Assembly (NCBI GenBank): GCA_035493835.1
Contig: DATJHO010000043.1
Span: 1 to 62,820 of the forward strand
Reading direction: 5' to 3'
Source of the DNA: DASZTU01 sp035493835
GTDB taxonomy: Bacteria; Pseudomonadota; Alphaproteobacteria; Rhizobiales; Devosiaceae
Length of the DNA stretch: 62,820 bases
Shown here: positions 33,457 through 41,595 of the stretch, one piece after another
Numbering within the stretch: the first letter of the stretch is position 1
Layout of the letters: every line of letters begins with the position of its first letter
Notes under the pieces: generated by a model
The model's input: the letters and a program-made list of their open reading frames with translations, nothing else
Databases searched by the model: none
What the model was told of the DNA's origin: nothing
Position numbers and translations under genes: made by a program

Positions 33457-34686
33457 ATGAGACGTGTGGTCGTCACCGGCATGGGGATCGTCTCCTCGAT
33501 CGGCAATTCGATCGAGGAGGTGCTGGAGAGCCTGCGGCTGGCACGGCCGGGCATCTCCTTTGCCCCCGAATATGCCGAGCTTGGCTTCCGTTGCCAGGTG
33601 CACGGCGCCCCCAGACTCGATCCGTTCGAAGTGCTCGACCGGCGAACCACGAGGTTCATGGGCAAAGGCGCTGCGTGGAACTATATCGCCATGCAGCAGG
33701 CGATCGCCGATGCCGGGCTCGAGGAAAAGGACGTCCGCAATCCGCGCACCGGCATCGTGATGGGCTCGGGCGGGCCTTCCACGCGCGCCGTGGTCGAGGC
33801 AGCCGACATTACCCGCGAAAAGGGCGGTCCCAAGCGCATCGGCCCGTTGGCCGTGCCCAAGGCGATGAGCTCCACCGCCTCGGCCACGCTGGCAACGCCC
33901 TTCGGCATCCAGGGCATAAACTATTCGATCTCCTCGGCCTGCGCGACCAGCAAGCATTGCATCGGCAACGGCTACGAGCAGATCCAGATCGGCAAGCAGG
34001 ACATCGTCTTTGCCGGCGGCCACGAGGATCTCGACTGGACGCTGAGCGACCTGTTCGACGCGATGGGCGCCATGTCCACCGACTTCAACGCCACCCCCGA
34101 AAAAGCCTCCCGCGCCTATGACCGCGACCGCGATGGCTTTGTCATCGCCGGCGGCGCGGGCGTGCTGGTGCTCGAGGAGCTGGAACACGCCAGGGCGCGC
34201 GGGGCAAAAATCCTGGCCGAGATCATCGGCTATGGCGCAACATCCGACGGCTACGACATGGTCGCGCCCTCGGGCGAGGGCGCCGAGCGCTGCATGCGGC
34301 TGGCGCTCGAAACGGTGCGCGAAAAGGTCGACTACATCAACCCGCACGCTACTTCGACGCCTGTTGGCGACCTCAAGGAGATCGAGGCGATCCGGCGCGT
34401 TTTCGGCTCGGGTGAAAACTGCCCGCCCATCTCGGCGACCAAGTCGCTGACCGGCCATTCGCTTGGGGCAACGGGCGTGCAGGAATCGATCTTCTGCATT
34501 TTGATGATGAAGCACCGGTTCATATGCGAGAGCGCCAACATCGAAAACCTCGATCCGGCCTTCGAGGACATGCCGATCCTCCGCGCCCGCCGCGACGATG
34601 TCTCGCTCGGCGTGACGCTCTCCAACTCCTTCGGCTTCGGTGGCACCAACGCCACCCTGGTCTTCCGGCACCCGGACTTGGTTTAG
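33457..34686 (+). CDS. fabB: 3-oxoacyl-ACP synthase I
   Basis: The 409-residue condensing enzyme elongates unsaturated acyl-ACP. The catalytic Cys lies in ISSACATSKHCIG near residue 163, and two histidines in NPHATSTPVGD and LTGHSLGATG complete the Cys-His-His triad. FGFGGTNATLVF near the C-terminus is the family signature. It follows fabA closely. In many Rhizobiales a fabI gene follows; here repeats do instead. Confidence 0.97.
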   Translation: MRRVVVTGMGIVSSIGNSIEEVLESLRLARPGISFAPEYAELGFRCQVHGAPRLDPFEVLDRRTTRFMGKGAAWNYIAMQQAIADAGLEEKDVRNPRTGIVMGSGGPSTRAVVEAADITREKGGPKRIGPLAVPKAMSSTASATLATPFGIQGINYSISSACATSKHCIGNGYEQIQIGKQDIVFAGGHEDLDWTLSDLFDAMGAMSTDFNATPEKASRAYDRDRDGFVIAGGAGVLVLEELEHARARGAKILAEIIGYGATSDGYDMVAPSGEGAERCMRLALETVREKVDYINPHATSTPVGDLKEIEAIRRVFGSGENCPPISATKSLTGHSLGATGVQESIFCILMMKHRFICESANIENLDPAFEDMPILRARRDDVSLGVTLSNSFGFGGTNATLVFRHPDLV

Positions 34687-35055
34687 GGACGGGGCCTTCT
34701 TTGGGCGCCGCCGCCAACATGCACGGTGTCATTCCGTATCCGGTTGAGCTGACGCCGGGTGCGAAGGCTTGGGCGCGGTTCTGCCAGCGTGGCGCCGGCA
34801 TTAGGTCGCACCCCTTGCACATCGTCATCCCCCCGGCTTGACCCGGGGACCAATGCAGCCTTCCCATTAGCGTGGGTGGACCTGGCTAGGCATCATGGGT
34901 GGCGGAATGACGGGGCGGGGTCATTTGCTCCAGAGTCCGCCTCAGACTCGGCGTCACCCCGGCCAAGGCCGGGGTCCATCTTGGTGCTCATGACGAGCTC
35001 GGCGGTCGCGGAGCGCGCCGGATGCCGGCATCACCCGCAGGGGGAGGGGCCGCCC
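34687..35055. other. Gene-free stretch made mostly of repeats
   Basis: This 369-base gap between fabB and the convergent MoeB-like gene contains a repeat of the 'cttgacccggggaccaatgc' type (34820-34985), with an inverted partner ggcgtcaccccggccaaggc and ggggtccatcttg. A ccgcagggggagggg end follows. No terminator with a T-tract and no gene is seen; the fabI gene expected by synteny is absent. Confidence 0.5.
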
Positions 35056-35790
35056 TCAATACTTCAGTTCGGTAAACCGCGCCGCGCGGCCGTCGTAAAG
35101 CAGCAGGCGGCCGAGTAGCGGCTCGCCAGTGCCGGTGATGAGTTTTATCGCTTCCATCGCCATCAGCGTGCCGATGACGCCGGTGACCGGACCAAGTACG
35201 CCCACCGCCTCGCAGCTCGGTAGGTCGGCCTCGTCCGGCGTCTCCGGATAAAGCTCGCGGAAGCGCGGATTGGCCTTGCCGTTGGGCCGCGCAAGGTGTG
35301 GCGCGAACACTGTCACCTGCCCGTCGAACATCGATACCGCGCCCGAAACCAGCGGGATTCTTGCCGCCTCCGCCGCTTCGGCCACGGCAAGGCGCGTGTC
35401 GAAATTGTCGCTGCCATCGAGCACCAGCTGATAGCCGGCAACGATCTCGCCGGCATTACCGGCATCGAGCCGCAATTCATGCGATACGAATTCGACATGT
35501 GGATTGAGCGCGGCAACGAAATCGCCGGCACTCTCGGCCTTCGTGCGGCCATTGTCCTCGGTCCGATGCACGATCTGCCGCTGCAGGTTGGAGAGCGAGA
35601 CGGTGTCGTCATCGACTACGCCAACCCGCCCGACGCCGGCGGCGGCGAGATAGGCGATTGCCGGGCTGCCGAGGCCGCCCGCGCCGATCACCAGCACGCT
35701 TGCGGCCTTGAGCTTTTGCTGCCCCTGCCCGCCGATGCCCTTCAGCACCAGATGCCGCGCGTAGCGTTTTGTCTCTTCGGAGCTGAGCAT
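35056..35790 (-). CDS. MoeB/ThiF/HesA family adenylyltransferase
   Basis: The 244-residue product has the E1-like nucleotide motif LVIGAGGLGSPAIAYLAAAG, the Arg finger in SNLQRQIVHR, the DGSDNFDTR motif and PSCEAVGVLGPVTGVIGTLM. It adenylates the C-terminal Gly-Gly of a sulfur carrier such as MoaD or ThiS. The paired CxxC zinc site of E. coli MoeB is not visible, as in many Hyphomicrobiales proteins labelled HesA/MoeB. It is first in the order moeB-like, DUF2259, dut read against transcription; the three abut within a few bases. Confidence 0.88.
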   Translation of the reverse strand: MLSSEETKRYARHLVLKGIGGQGQQKLKAASVLVIGAGGLGSPAIAYLAAAGVGRVGVVDDDTVSLSNLQRQIVHRTEDNGRTKAESAGDFVAALNPHVEFVSHELRLDAGNAGEIVAGYQLVLDGSDNFDTRLAVAEAAEAARIPLVSGAVSMFDGQVTVFAPHLARPNGKANPRFRELYPETPDEADLPSCEAVGVLGPVTGVIGTLMAMEAIKLITGTGEPLLGRLLLYDGRAARFTELKY

Positions 35791-35792
35791 GG

Positions 35793-36509
35793 CTATTGCC
35801 CCAGAGGCACGGCCAGGAAGCGCCGGTCGGCGCCGTGAAAGCCGTAAGGATAGTAGGCAACGATCGCGACCAGCCCGCCCTTACCCTGGTAGGGTGCGAG
35901 TACGGCGTAGAGGCGATAGTCCACCGTGCAGCCACGCGATTTCGGCAGGCTCTTGTCGCGATAGATTTCGCGGCCGGAAAGGCTGAGCGCGAAGCCGAGC
36001 GAGGGCTTGCCGATCGAGTTGGCGCATTGGGGCGTCTTTGGCATGGCAAAGGTCGCAAGGCTCAGGGTCGAGACCTCGCCTTGCGTCGTTCCCGGCATGC
36101 AGCAATCAGGCGTCGACCAATTGAGGCTCTTGCCATCGCTCGCGCTCACACCATCGCCAAGCAGCACCCGATATTCGGCCGGGTTTTCGATGCCGAGCTG
36201 TTTGAGGGTTGCAGCTGCCGCGCGTGCCGCCTCGCCACGGATCGAAGCGAGCGAAACATCGGAGAGGTCAACGGCCGCGCGGGCCTGGAACGGCGCACCC
36301 TTGACCAGGTCGCCGCTTGAAAGGTCGAGCACATAGACGCTCGAATAGGGGAGGCCGCCTTCCCCAGCGCCAAATTCCTCGAAGGCAAAATAGCGGGAAT
36401 CGGCGGAATAGCCGAGCGGCGCGAAGATCGCGCGATCACCGGCCATCGCCGGCAGCACCGAGCAGAGGAGAGCCGCGCAGACGGCCAGCACCTCCAGCAA
36501 ACGCCTCAT
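35793..36509 (-). CDS. DUF2259 domain exported protein
   Basis: The 238-residue product has a signal peptide (MRRLLEVLAVCAALLCSVLP, cleavage after AMA) and matches DUF2259: GDRAIFAPLGYSADSRYFAF and a C-terminal YPYGFHGADRRFLAVPLGQ. Four or more cysteines (PDCCMPG, CANS, RGCTVDY) may form disulfides. Its start overlaps the dut stop (tcat at 36506-36509, ATGA on the coding strand). Function is unknown. Confidence 0.82.
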   Translation of the reverse strand: MRRLLEVLAVCAALLCSVLPAMAGDRAIFAPLGYSADSRYFAFEEFGAGEGGLPYSSVYVLDLSSGDLVKGAPFQARAAVDLSDVSLASIRGEAARAAAATLKQLGIENPAEYRVLLGDGVSASDGKSLNWSTPDCCMPGTTQGEVSTLSLATFAMPKTPQCANSIGKPSLGFALSLSGREIYRDKSLPKSRGCTVDYRLYAVLAPYQGKGGLVAIVAYYPYGFHGADRRFLAVPLGQ

Positions 36510-36970
36510 CCCCTTAGCCCCGTCGAGCCAAAGCCGTTTTCGCCCCGCGCGGTCTTATCGAGGTCTTCCGCCTCATCGAACGCGAAAGCCGTTACCGGCG
36601 CGACCACCAATTGCGCGATCCGGTCGCCGCGCCGGATGATGAAGGGCTCGTCGCCGTGGTTGATGAGGATCACTTTCACCTCGCCCCGATAGTCCGCATC
36701 GATCGTGCCGGGCGCATTGAGCACGGTGACCCCGTGCTTTGCCGCAAGGCCCGAACGCGGCCGCACCTGGCCTTCATAGCCCACCGGCACGGCCATGCAG
36801 AAGCCGCAGGCAACGAGCGCCCGATCGCCGGGCGCAATCTCGACCTCCTCGCCGTCCGCGATTGCGGCAAGCAGGTCGGCCCCTGCCGCATGCGCGGATT
36901 GCCGCGCCGGCAGTGGCAAATCCGCGCCATGCGGCAAGCGGCGAAAGGCGATGGAGAGGGGTAAAGTCAT
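36506..36970 (-). CDS. dut: Deoxyuridine 5'-triphosphate nucleotidohydrolase (dUTPase)
   Basis: The 154-residue enzyme hydrolyses dUTP to dUMP, keeping uracil out of DNA and feeding dTMP synthesis. Trimeric dUTPase motifs are present in order: AGADLLAA, RPRSGLAAKHG, NAPGTIDADYRGE, RRGDRIAQLVV and a C-terminal GENGFGSTGLRG. I chose the ATG at 36970 because the segment before it is not family-like. It is followed directly by the DUF2259 gene, with ATGA overlap. Confidence 0.97.
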   Translation of the reverse strand: MTLPLSIAFRRLPHGADLPLPARQSAHAAGADLLAAIADGEEVEIAPGDRALVACGFCMAVPVGYEGQVRPRSGLAAKHGVTVLNAPGTIDADYRGEVKVILINHGDEPFIIRRGDRIAQLVVAPVTAFAFDEAEDLDKTARGENGFGSTGLRG

Positions 36971-37052
36971 TTTCGTTGGCTCCGGGTGCAAACGATAGTC
37001 GGCCATTGCTGGTTTAACCACCGCGAAATCGCTTCAGCGTTTCGGGCAGCGC

Positions 37053-38594
37053 TCAGCCGAGCATTCGCCAGATCACGGCAAGGCCCGCCAGAATGCCGAC
37101 CACGAGGGCAAGCACCACCAGCCAGCGCGGTACGCCGCGCCGCGGCGGATCAAGCCGGTGCTTTTCGTAATCCATGAGCAGGGTTTCGGCGCGGGTGACA
37201 ATGCCGGGGACGCGGGAAAACAAGTCGCCGGCGATGGCGAAGCCGTCCTTGGCGTCTTCCAGCCGGCCGAGCGGCCCCGCTTCGCGCCGGATCCAGTCGC
37301 CGACCACCGGCTCGGCGATGGTCCAGATGTCGAGTTTTGGGTCGAGGGCGCGGGCGACGCCTTCCACCAGCACCATGTTCTTTTGCAGCAGGATCAGCTC
37401 GGGCCGGGTCTGCATCTCGAACATTTCGGTGGTCGCGAACAGTTGCCCGAGGACGCGCGCCATAGAGATGTCGCCCGCAATCCGCCCGTGCAGCGGCTCG
37501 CCGATTGCCCGGAGCGCGAGCGCGAACTCGTCGATCGACTGGGTTCTCGGCACATAGCCTATGTCGAAGTGCCGCTGCGCGATCATCCGGTAGTCGCGAA
37601 TGATGAAGCCGTAGATGATATCGGCGAGGAACCGCCGCTCGCGGCGCGAGATGCGGCCCATGATGCCGAAATCCACGGCGATGATGTTGCCTGTGCCGCG
37701 CTCGGCGAAGAGGTTTCCCGGGTGCATGTCGGCGTGAAAGAAGCCGTCGCGAATGGCGTGCCGCAGAAAGCTCTGCAGCAGGTTGCGCGCGAGCGCCCTG
37801 CGGTCGAGCCCGGCGATGTCCAGCGCATCGAGATCGCGGATCGGAATGCCATCGACCCAGCCGGTGGTGAGAACGTTTTGGGCGGTGTGGTCCCAGCTCA
37901 CGGTAGGAACGACGAAGCCCTTGTCGTCCTTGGTGTTTTCGGCAATCTCCGAAATGGCGGCGGCCTCGAGCCTCAAATCGAGCTCGATGCGGGCCGACCG
38001 CTCAAGCGTTACGACGACGTCGGTGGGCCGGAGCCGCCTCGTCTTTGGCAGCAGCCGCTCGGCTACCCGGGCGCCGGCGTAATAGCTATCGAGATCGTCA
38101 GCGAAGCGCTGGGCAACGCCGGGGCGAAGGATTTTTACGGCCACCTTGCGGCTGACGCCGTTGCGGTCGACCAGCGTCGCCCGGTGCACTTGGGCGATCG
38201 AGGCGGCGGCGATCGGCGGCGACAGATCCAGCAAGTCGCTCGCGCGATCCTTGAGGGCTTCACGCAGGATTTCGGGCACAAGAGCCGGATCGAAAGGCTC
38301 CATCTGGTCCTGCAGCGCTGCGAGGTCGAGCGCGATCTCGGGACCCACGATGTCGGGACGGGTCGCCAGCGTCTGGCCGAATTTCACATAGGTCGGGCCA
38401 AGTCGGTTGAGCGCCCGGGTCAGCCGCTCGACGCTGCCCTTGCGCTTGACGGCGCGGCGTTCCAGCAAGCGCGCCACGCCGATGGCGGCCGTCAGCGAGG
38501 GCGGCAGCGCCTCGGGATCGATGATGGAGAAGGCGCCCTCGCGCGCCAGCACGAAACCGGCGCGAGCCAGGCGGAAATAGGCCGCGATTCCCAT
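37053..38594 (-). CDS. ubiB: Ubiquinone biosynthesis kinase-like protein UbiB
   Basis: The 513-residue product belongs to the ABC1/ADCK/UbiB atypical kinase family: a KxGQ motif (YVKFGQTLATRPDIVG), IAQVHRATL and VAVKILRPG, then the catalytic FFHADMHPGNLFAERGTGNI and VDFGIMGR. Two hydrophobic helices close the C-terminus (WLVVLALVVGILAGLAVIWR), anchoring it to the membrane. It supports ubiquinone synthesis or export from the membrane. It lies four bases after ubiE. Confidence 0.95.
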   Translation of the reverse strand: MGIAAYFRLARAGFVLAREGAFSIIDPEALPPSLTAAIGVARLLERRAVKRKGSVERLTRALNRLGPTYVKFGQTLATRPDIVGPEIALDLAALQDQMEPFDPALVPEILREALKDRASDLLDLSPPIAAASIAQVHRATLVDRNGVSRKVAVKILRPGVAQRFADDLDSYYAGARVAERLLPKTRRLRPTDVVVTLERSARIELDLRLEAAAISEIAENTKDDKGFVVPTVSWDHTAQNVLTTGWVDGIPIRDLDALDIAGLDRRALARNLLQSFLRHAIRDGFFHADMHPGNLFAERGTGNIIAVDFGIMGRISRRERRFLADIIYGFIIRDYRMIAQRHFDIGYVPRTQSIDEFALALRAIGEPLHGRIAGDISMARVLGQLFATTEMFEMQTRPELILLQKNMVLVEGVARALDPKLDIWTIAEPVVGDWIRREAGPLGRLEDAKDGFAIAGDLFSRVPGIVTRAETLLMDYEKHRLDPPRRGVPRWLVVLALVVGILAGLAVIWRMLG

Positions 38595-38598
38595 CAGG

Positions 38599-39363
38599 TC
38601 AGATTTTCCAGGCGCCGTGAAGCGCCGCGATATTACCCGAATAGGCGGTGTGGGTGACGCGCTTGAACCCGGCTTCGGCGATCATGGCCGAAAACGCGGC
38701 CGGCGGGGGAAACTTGCGAATGCTTTCGACGAGGTATTGGTAGGACTCGCGATCCCCGGTCACCATCCGCCCCAGGGACGGGATGACCCGATCCGAAAAT
38801 TCCTTGTAGACGCGATCGAGGCCCGGCAGGTCCACCTGCGAGAATTCGAGGCACAAGAACCGTCCGCCGCGCTTCAGCACGCGATGGGCTTCGCTCAACG
38901 CCTTGTCGATGCGCGGAACGTTGCGGATGCCGAAGGCGATCGTATAGGCCTCGAACGAGTCGTCCGGAAACGGCAGTTCCTCGGCATTGGCTTCCACAAA
39001 TCTCACCTGCGAGCCGAAGCGCCATTTCTTGGCGCGTTCGGCGCCGACCCGCAGCATGTCCGCATTGATGTCGGAAACCGTGACGAACGCGTAGCCGGCC
39101 GAGGCATTGAGAATACGCTCGGCGATGTCGCCCGTGCCGCCCGCCGTGTCGAGCACGCGATAAGGCCGGCTGCCGGTTTTCGGCGGAGCGAGGCGGGCGA
39201 CCATTGCGTCCTTCCAGACCCGGTGCACGCCGCCGCTCATCAGGTCGTTCATCAGGTCGTAGCGATCGGCAACGCCGTGGAACACCGCGTTGACGAGCCC
39301 CTGCTTGTCCTCTAGCGCTACGGTCCGCTCTCCGAAATGGGTGGTCTCGTGGCTTTCGGTCAT
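38599..39363 (-). CDS. ubiE: Ubiquinone/menaquinone methyltransferase UbiE
   Basis: The 254-residue SAM-dependent C-methyltransferase carries YRVLDTAGGTGDIAERIL (SAM site), ANAEELPFPDDSFEAYTIAF and IRNVPRIDKALSEAHRVLKR, followed by the ubiE end GNIAALHGAWKI. It methylates demethoxy-ubiquinol. With ubiB 4 bases downstream it forms a ubi operon. mutM lies divergent with an 88-base gap that must hold both promoters. Confidence 0.96.
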   Translation of the reverse strand: MTESHETTHFGERTVALEDKQGLVNAVFHGVADRYDLMNDLMSGGVHRVWKDAMVARLAPPKTGSRPYRVLDTAGGTGDIAERILNASAGYAFVTVSDINADMLRVGAERAKKWRFGSQVRFVEANAEELPFPDDSFEAYTIAFGIRNVPRIDKALSEAHRVLKRGGRFLCLEFSQVDLPGLDRVYKEFSDRVIPSLGRMVTGDRESYQYLVESIRKFPPPAAFSAMIAEAGFKRVTHTAYSGNIAALHGAWKI

Positions 39364-39451
39364 AAGAATACGGCCTCTCGGGGTGTTCTATCGCACCATA
39401 TAGAAGGCCGTCGGCCGATGCCAATGCCCCGATCAACGAAGGTTGTATCTC

Positions 39452-40333
39452 ATGCCTGAACTCCCCGAGGTGGAGACGGTCCGCCGCGGGCTGGAGCCTT
39501 GGCTCGCCGGGGCCCGGATCGAGCGGGTCAGGCTCAACCGCAAGGATTTGCGCTTCCCGTTCCCCGAGGCCTTTGCCGCAACGCTCGAGGGCCAGACGAT
39601 CACCGGCGTCGGCCGGCGCGCCAAATACCTGCTGTTCAATCTCTCCAATGGCTGGACCTGGCTGTCGCATCTGGGGATGACCGGCAGCTATCGGTTCGCC
39701 GAGCGGACCTACAAGGATTCCTCGCGCTATTACGAGCCGGCGGTCGACGAAAAGCACGACCACGTGGTGCTGGAGCTCACCCATCCCGCCGAAGGCCCAC
39801 TGACGCTGATTTATACCGATGCACGGCGGTTCGGCTTCATGGACCTTTTCAGGGACGAGAGCGCCTCGCCCTATCTTGCCGGCCTTGGGCCCGAACCGCT
39901 CTCCAATGCCTTCAACGCCGAGGAGATGGCCGAGCGCTTTGCGAGTAAGAAGGCCCCGATCAAGGCGGCGCTGCTCGACCAGCGCGTGGTCGCGGGCCTG
40001 GGCAACATCTACGTCTCGGAAGCGCTGCACCGCGCCCACATCCTGCCGACCCGGCCGGCGGGAACGCTGGTGCTGAAAACAGGCAAGGCCTCAAAGCGCC
40101 TCGATGACCTGGCGGACGGCGTGCGTAAAGTGTTGAACGAGGCGATCGAGGCGGGCGGCTCGACCCTGCGCGATTTCCGCGGCGCCGATGGCGGCTCCGG
40201 CTATTTCCAGCACCACTTCGCCGTCTATGACCGCGAGGGGGAGCCGTGCCCGACGCCCGGCTGTAACGGTGTAATTCAACGCATCGTGCAATCGGGGCGC
40301 TCGACGTTTTTTTGCCCGGTGTGCCAGAAGTAG
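39452..40333 (+). CDS. mutM: Formamidopyrimidine-DNA glycosylase
   Basis: The 293-residue enzyme removes 8-oxoguanine and formamidopyrimidines and cuts the strand. Pro2 of PELPEVETVRRGLEPWL is the catalytic nucleophile, so the start must be the ATG at 39452, not the upstream one. VAGLGNIYVSEALHRAHILP is the helix-two-turn-helix, and CPTPGCNGVIQRIVQSGRST with FFCPVCQK is the C-terminal zinc finger. It is monocistronic here, next to ubiE. Confidence 0.97.
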   Translation: MPELPEVETVRRGLEPWLAGARIERVRLNRKDLRFPFPEAFAATLEGQTITGVGRRAKYLLFNLSNGWTWLSHLGMTGSYRFAERTYKDSSRYYEPAVDEKHDHVVLELTHPAEGPLTLIYTDARRFGFMDLFRDESASPYLAGLGPEPLSNAFNAEEMAERFASKKAPIKAALLDQRVVAGLGNIYVSEALHRAHILPTRPAGTLVLKTGKASKRLDDLADGVRKVLNEAIEAGGSTLRDFRGADGGSGYFQHHFAVYDREGEPCPTPGCNGVIQRIVQSGRSTFFCPVCQK

Positions 40334-40473
40334 GCGGGGCGGCTGAGTTTGCTGCCCTGGTACGATCCGCTGAGTCAGTTCAGTGCTGTTGTTGCTCCCT
40401 GAATCCAGTTGACGGCCCCAGCCCTTCCGACTATACACCGCCCGACTTGGCGGCCGGGTGCCGCCGCTTTCAT

Positions 40474-40502
40474 TTGACACGACCGGTTGCGCGCGGCTTC
40501 AT
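40474..40502 (+). promoter_or_regulatory. rpsT: Possible promoter of rpsT
   Basis: TTGACA (40474-40479), a perfect -35, is followed after 17 bases by CTTCAT (40497-40502), a weak -10. The start would be near 40509, giving a leader of about 25 bases before rpsT. Confidence 0.4.
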
Positions 40503-40534
40503 GCCGGTGAGCAGTCCGCGACTGAGAGGACTTC

Positions 40535-40801
40535 ATGGCGAATACCAGTTCGGCAAAAAAGGCTACCCGCAAGATCGCCGCCCGCACCGCGATCAATCGC
40601 TCGCGCAAGAGCCGGGTCCGTACCTTCCTGCGCAAGGTTGAGGAAGCGATCGCCACCGGCGACCAGAACCTCGCCAATCTCGCGCTGAAGGCCGCCGAGC
40701 CGGAGCTGCACCGCGCCGCTCAGAAGGGCATCTTCCACGCCAATCTGGCCTCGCGGAAGGTTTCCCGCCTCAATAGCCGCATCAAGGCGCTGTCCGTCTG
40801 A
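40535..40801 (+). CDS. rpsT: 30S ribosomal protein S20
   Basis: The 88-residue basic protein MANTSSAKKATRKIAARTAI ... FHANLASRKVSRLNSRIKAL is S20, a 16S rRNA-binding component of the small subunit. The family's repeated Arg/Lys helices are clear. An actgagagg site precedes the start. Its position upstream of dnaA is conserved in Hyphomicrobiales. Confidence 0.97.
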   Translation: MANTSSAKKATRKIAARTAINRSRKSRVRTFLRKVEEAIATGDQNLANLALKAAEPELHRAAQKGIFHANLASRKVSRLNSRIKALSV

Positions 40802-40867
40802 GACAAGCCGTCGCGGCCCGGGCAAGGCCCGTGCCCCGCGAGCGGATTCCATTGCCGTCATTTCGGC

Positions 40868-40892
40868 AGGCTCTCCCGTCGCGGGGGAGCCT
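40868..40892 (+). terminator. Rho-independent-like terminator after rpsT
   Basis: The stretch forms an 11-base-pair stem (AGGCTCTCCCG with CGGGGGAGCCT) around a three-base loop, with one G-T pair. It is followed by gttgcattt, a short T-rich tail. It lies 67 bases after the rpsT stop. Confidence 0.6.
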
Positions 40893-41595
40893 GTTGCATT
40901 TCAGCGGACGGCTTCAACGGCGTCGCGAACGCGCGCCGGTCGTGTGTGTGGCGGGATTGTGACACTCGGGAACAATCTGCGAGCCCTCGAATTTCAGCTT
41001 TGACATCAGGTGGTTGGTGACATTCCACGCAATCCACAGGGTTGGCAAACGGTGTGTCAATGTGACCGTGTTGGCGGCGGGAATAAATTTCTGTGGCAGA
41101 TTCAAGGCTAGTAAGAAGCGAATCCCCATGGAGTCACAGGCGCTTGCTTTTTTAGGTCGCGGAAAGACCGATCGAGGATCGTTTGAGGGGTCGAGAGTCA
41201 ACCCCCATTTTGCTCCAAAACCGCATTGCGCCGCGCCGCGTCCGCTGCTTAATATGGGGCCGTTGGGTCAGCAAAGGCTTCCGAAGAAAGCTTGGTTATC
41301 CAGCGACTGAATAAAAATATTGGTCTGGGGCGGCGGCGGATTGTCATTTCATCGGGAATTCAGTTTGCGTTCGGGCCGATACTCGCGGGACTGTTTGCGT
41401 TGAGTGCGTTTATCTCCTGTTGGCGTAAGAGATAGACTTATCCGGGGCGGTTCCCGCTAAGTTCAACTACAAGTCAGATTGTTTTTCGGTGGTGCTTGAT
41501 TTCAGGCGCCAGCGGTTGGTTGTCGTCCGTATTCCGGATGGCTTGGCGCGGTGTGTTCGAGTTCGAGCGCCGAGATAGCAGGGGTTTTTTGAGCA
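40893..41595. other. Long gene-free leader upstream of dnaA
   Basis: This 703-base region is clearly more AT-rich than its flanks (for example ctgaataaaaatattgg at about 41306). Near-matches to the DnaA box TTATCCACA occur: TTATCCAGC (about 41297), TTATCCGG (about 41438) and AATCCACAG (about 41030), but not as a tight cluster. It must hold the dnaA promoter and may hold a DnaA autoregulatory site; whether it is the chromosomal origin cannot be decided. No gene is visible. Confidence 0.5.

Noticed and set aside
40845..41199. Four GANTC (CcrM) sites before dnaA as a methylation control region
   Set aside because: About three are expected by chance in a region this long, so the number gives no support.
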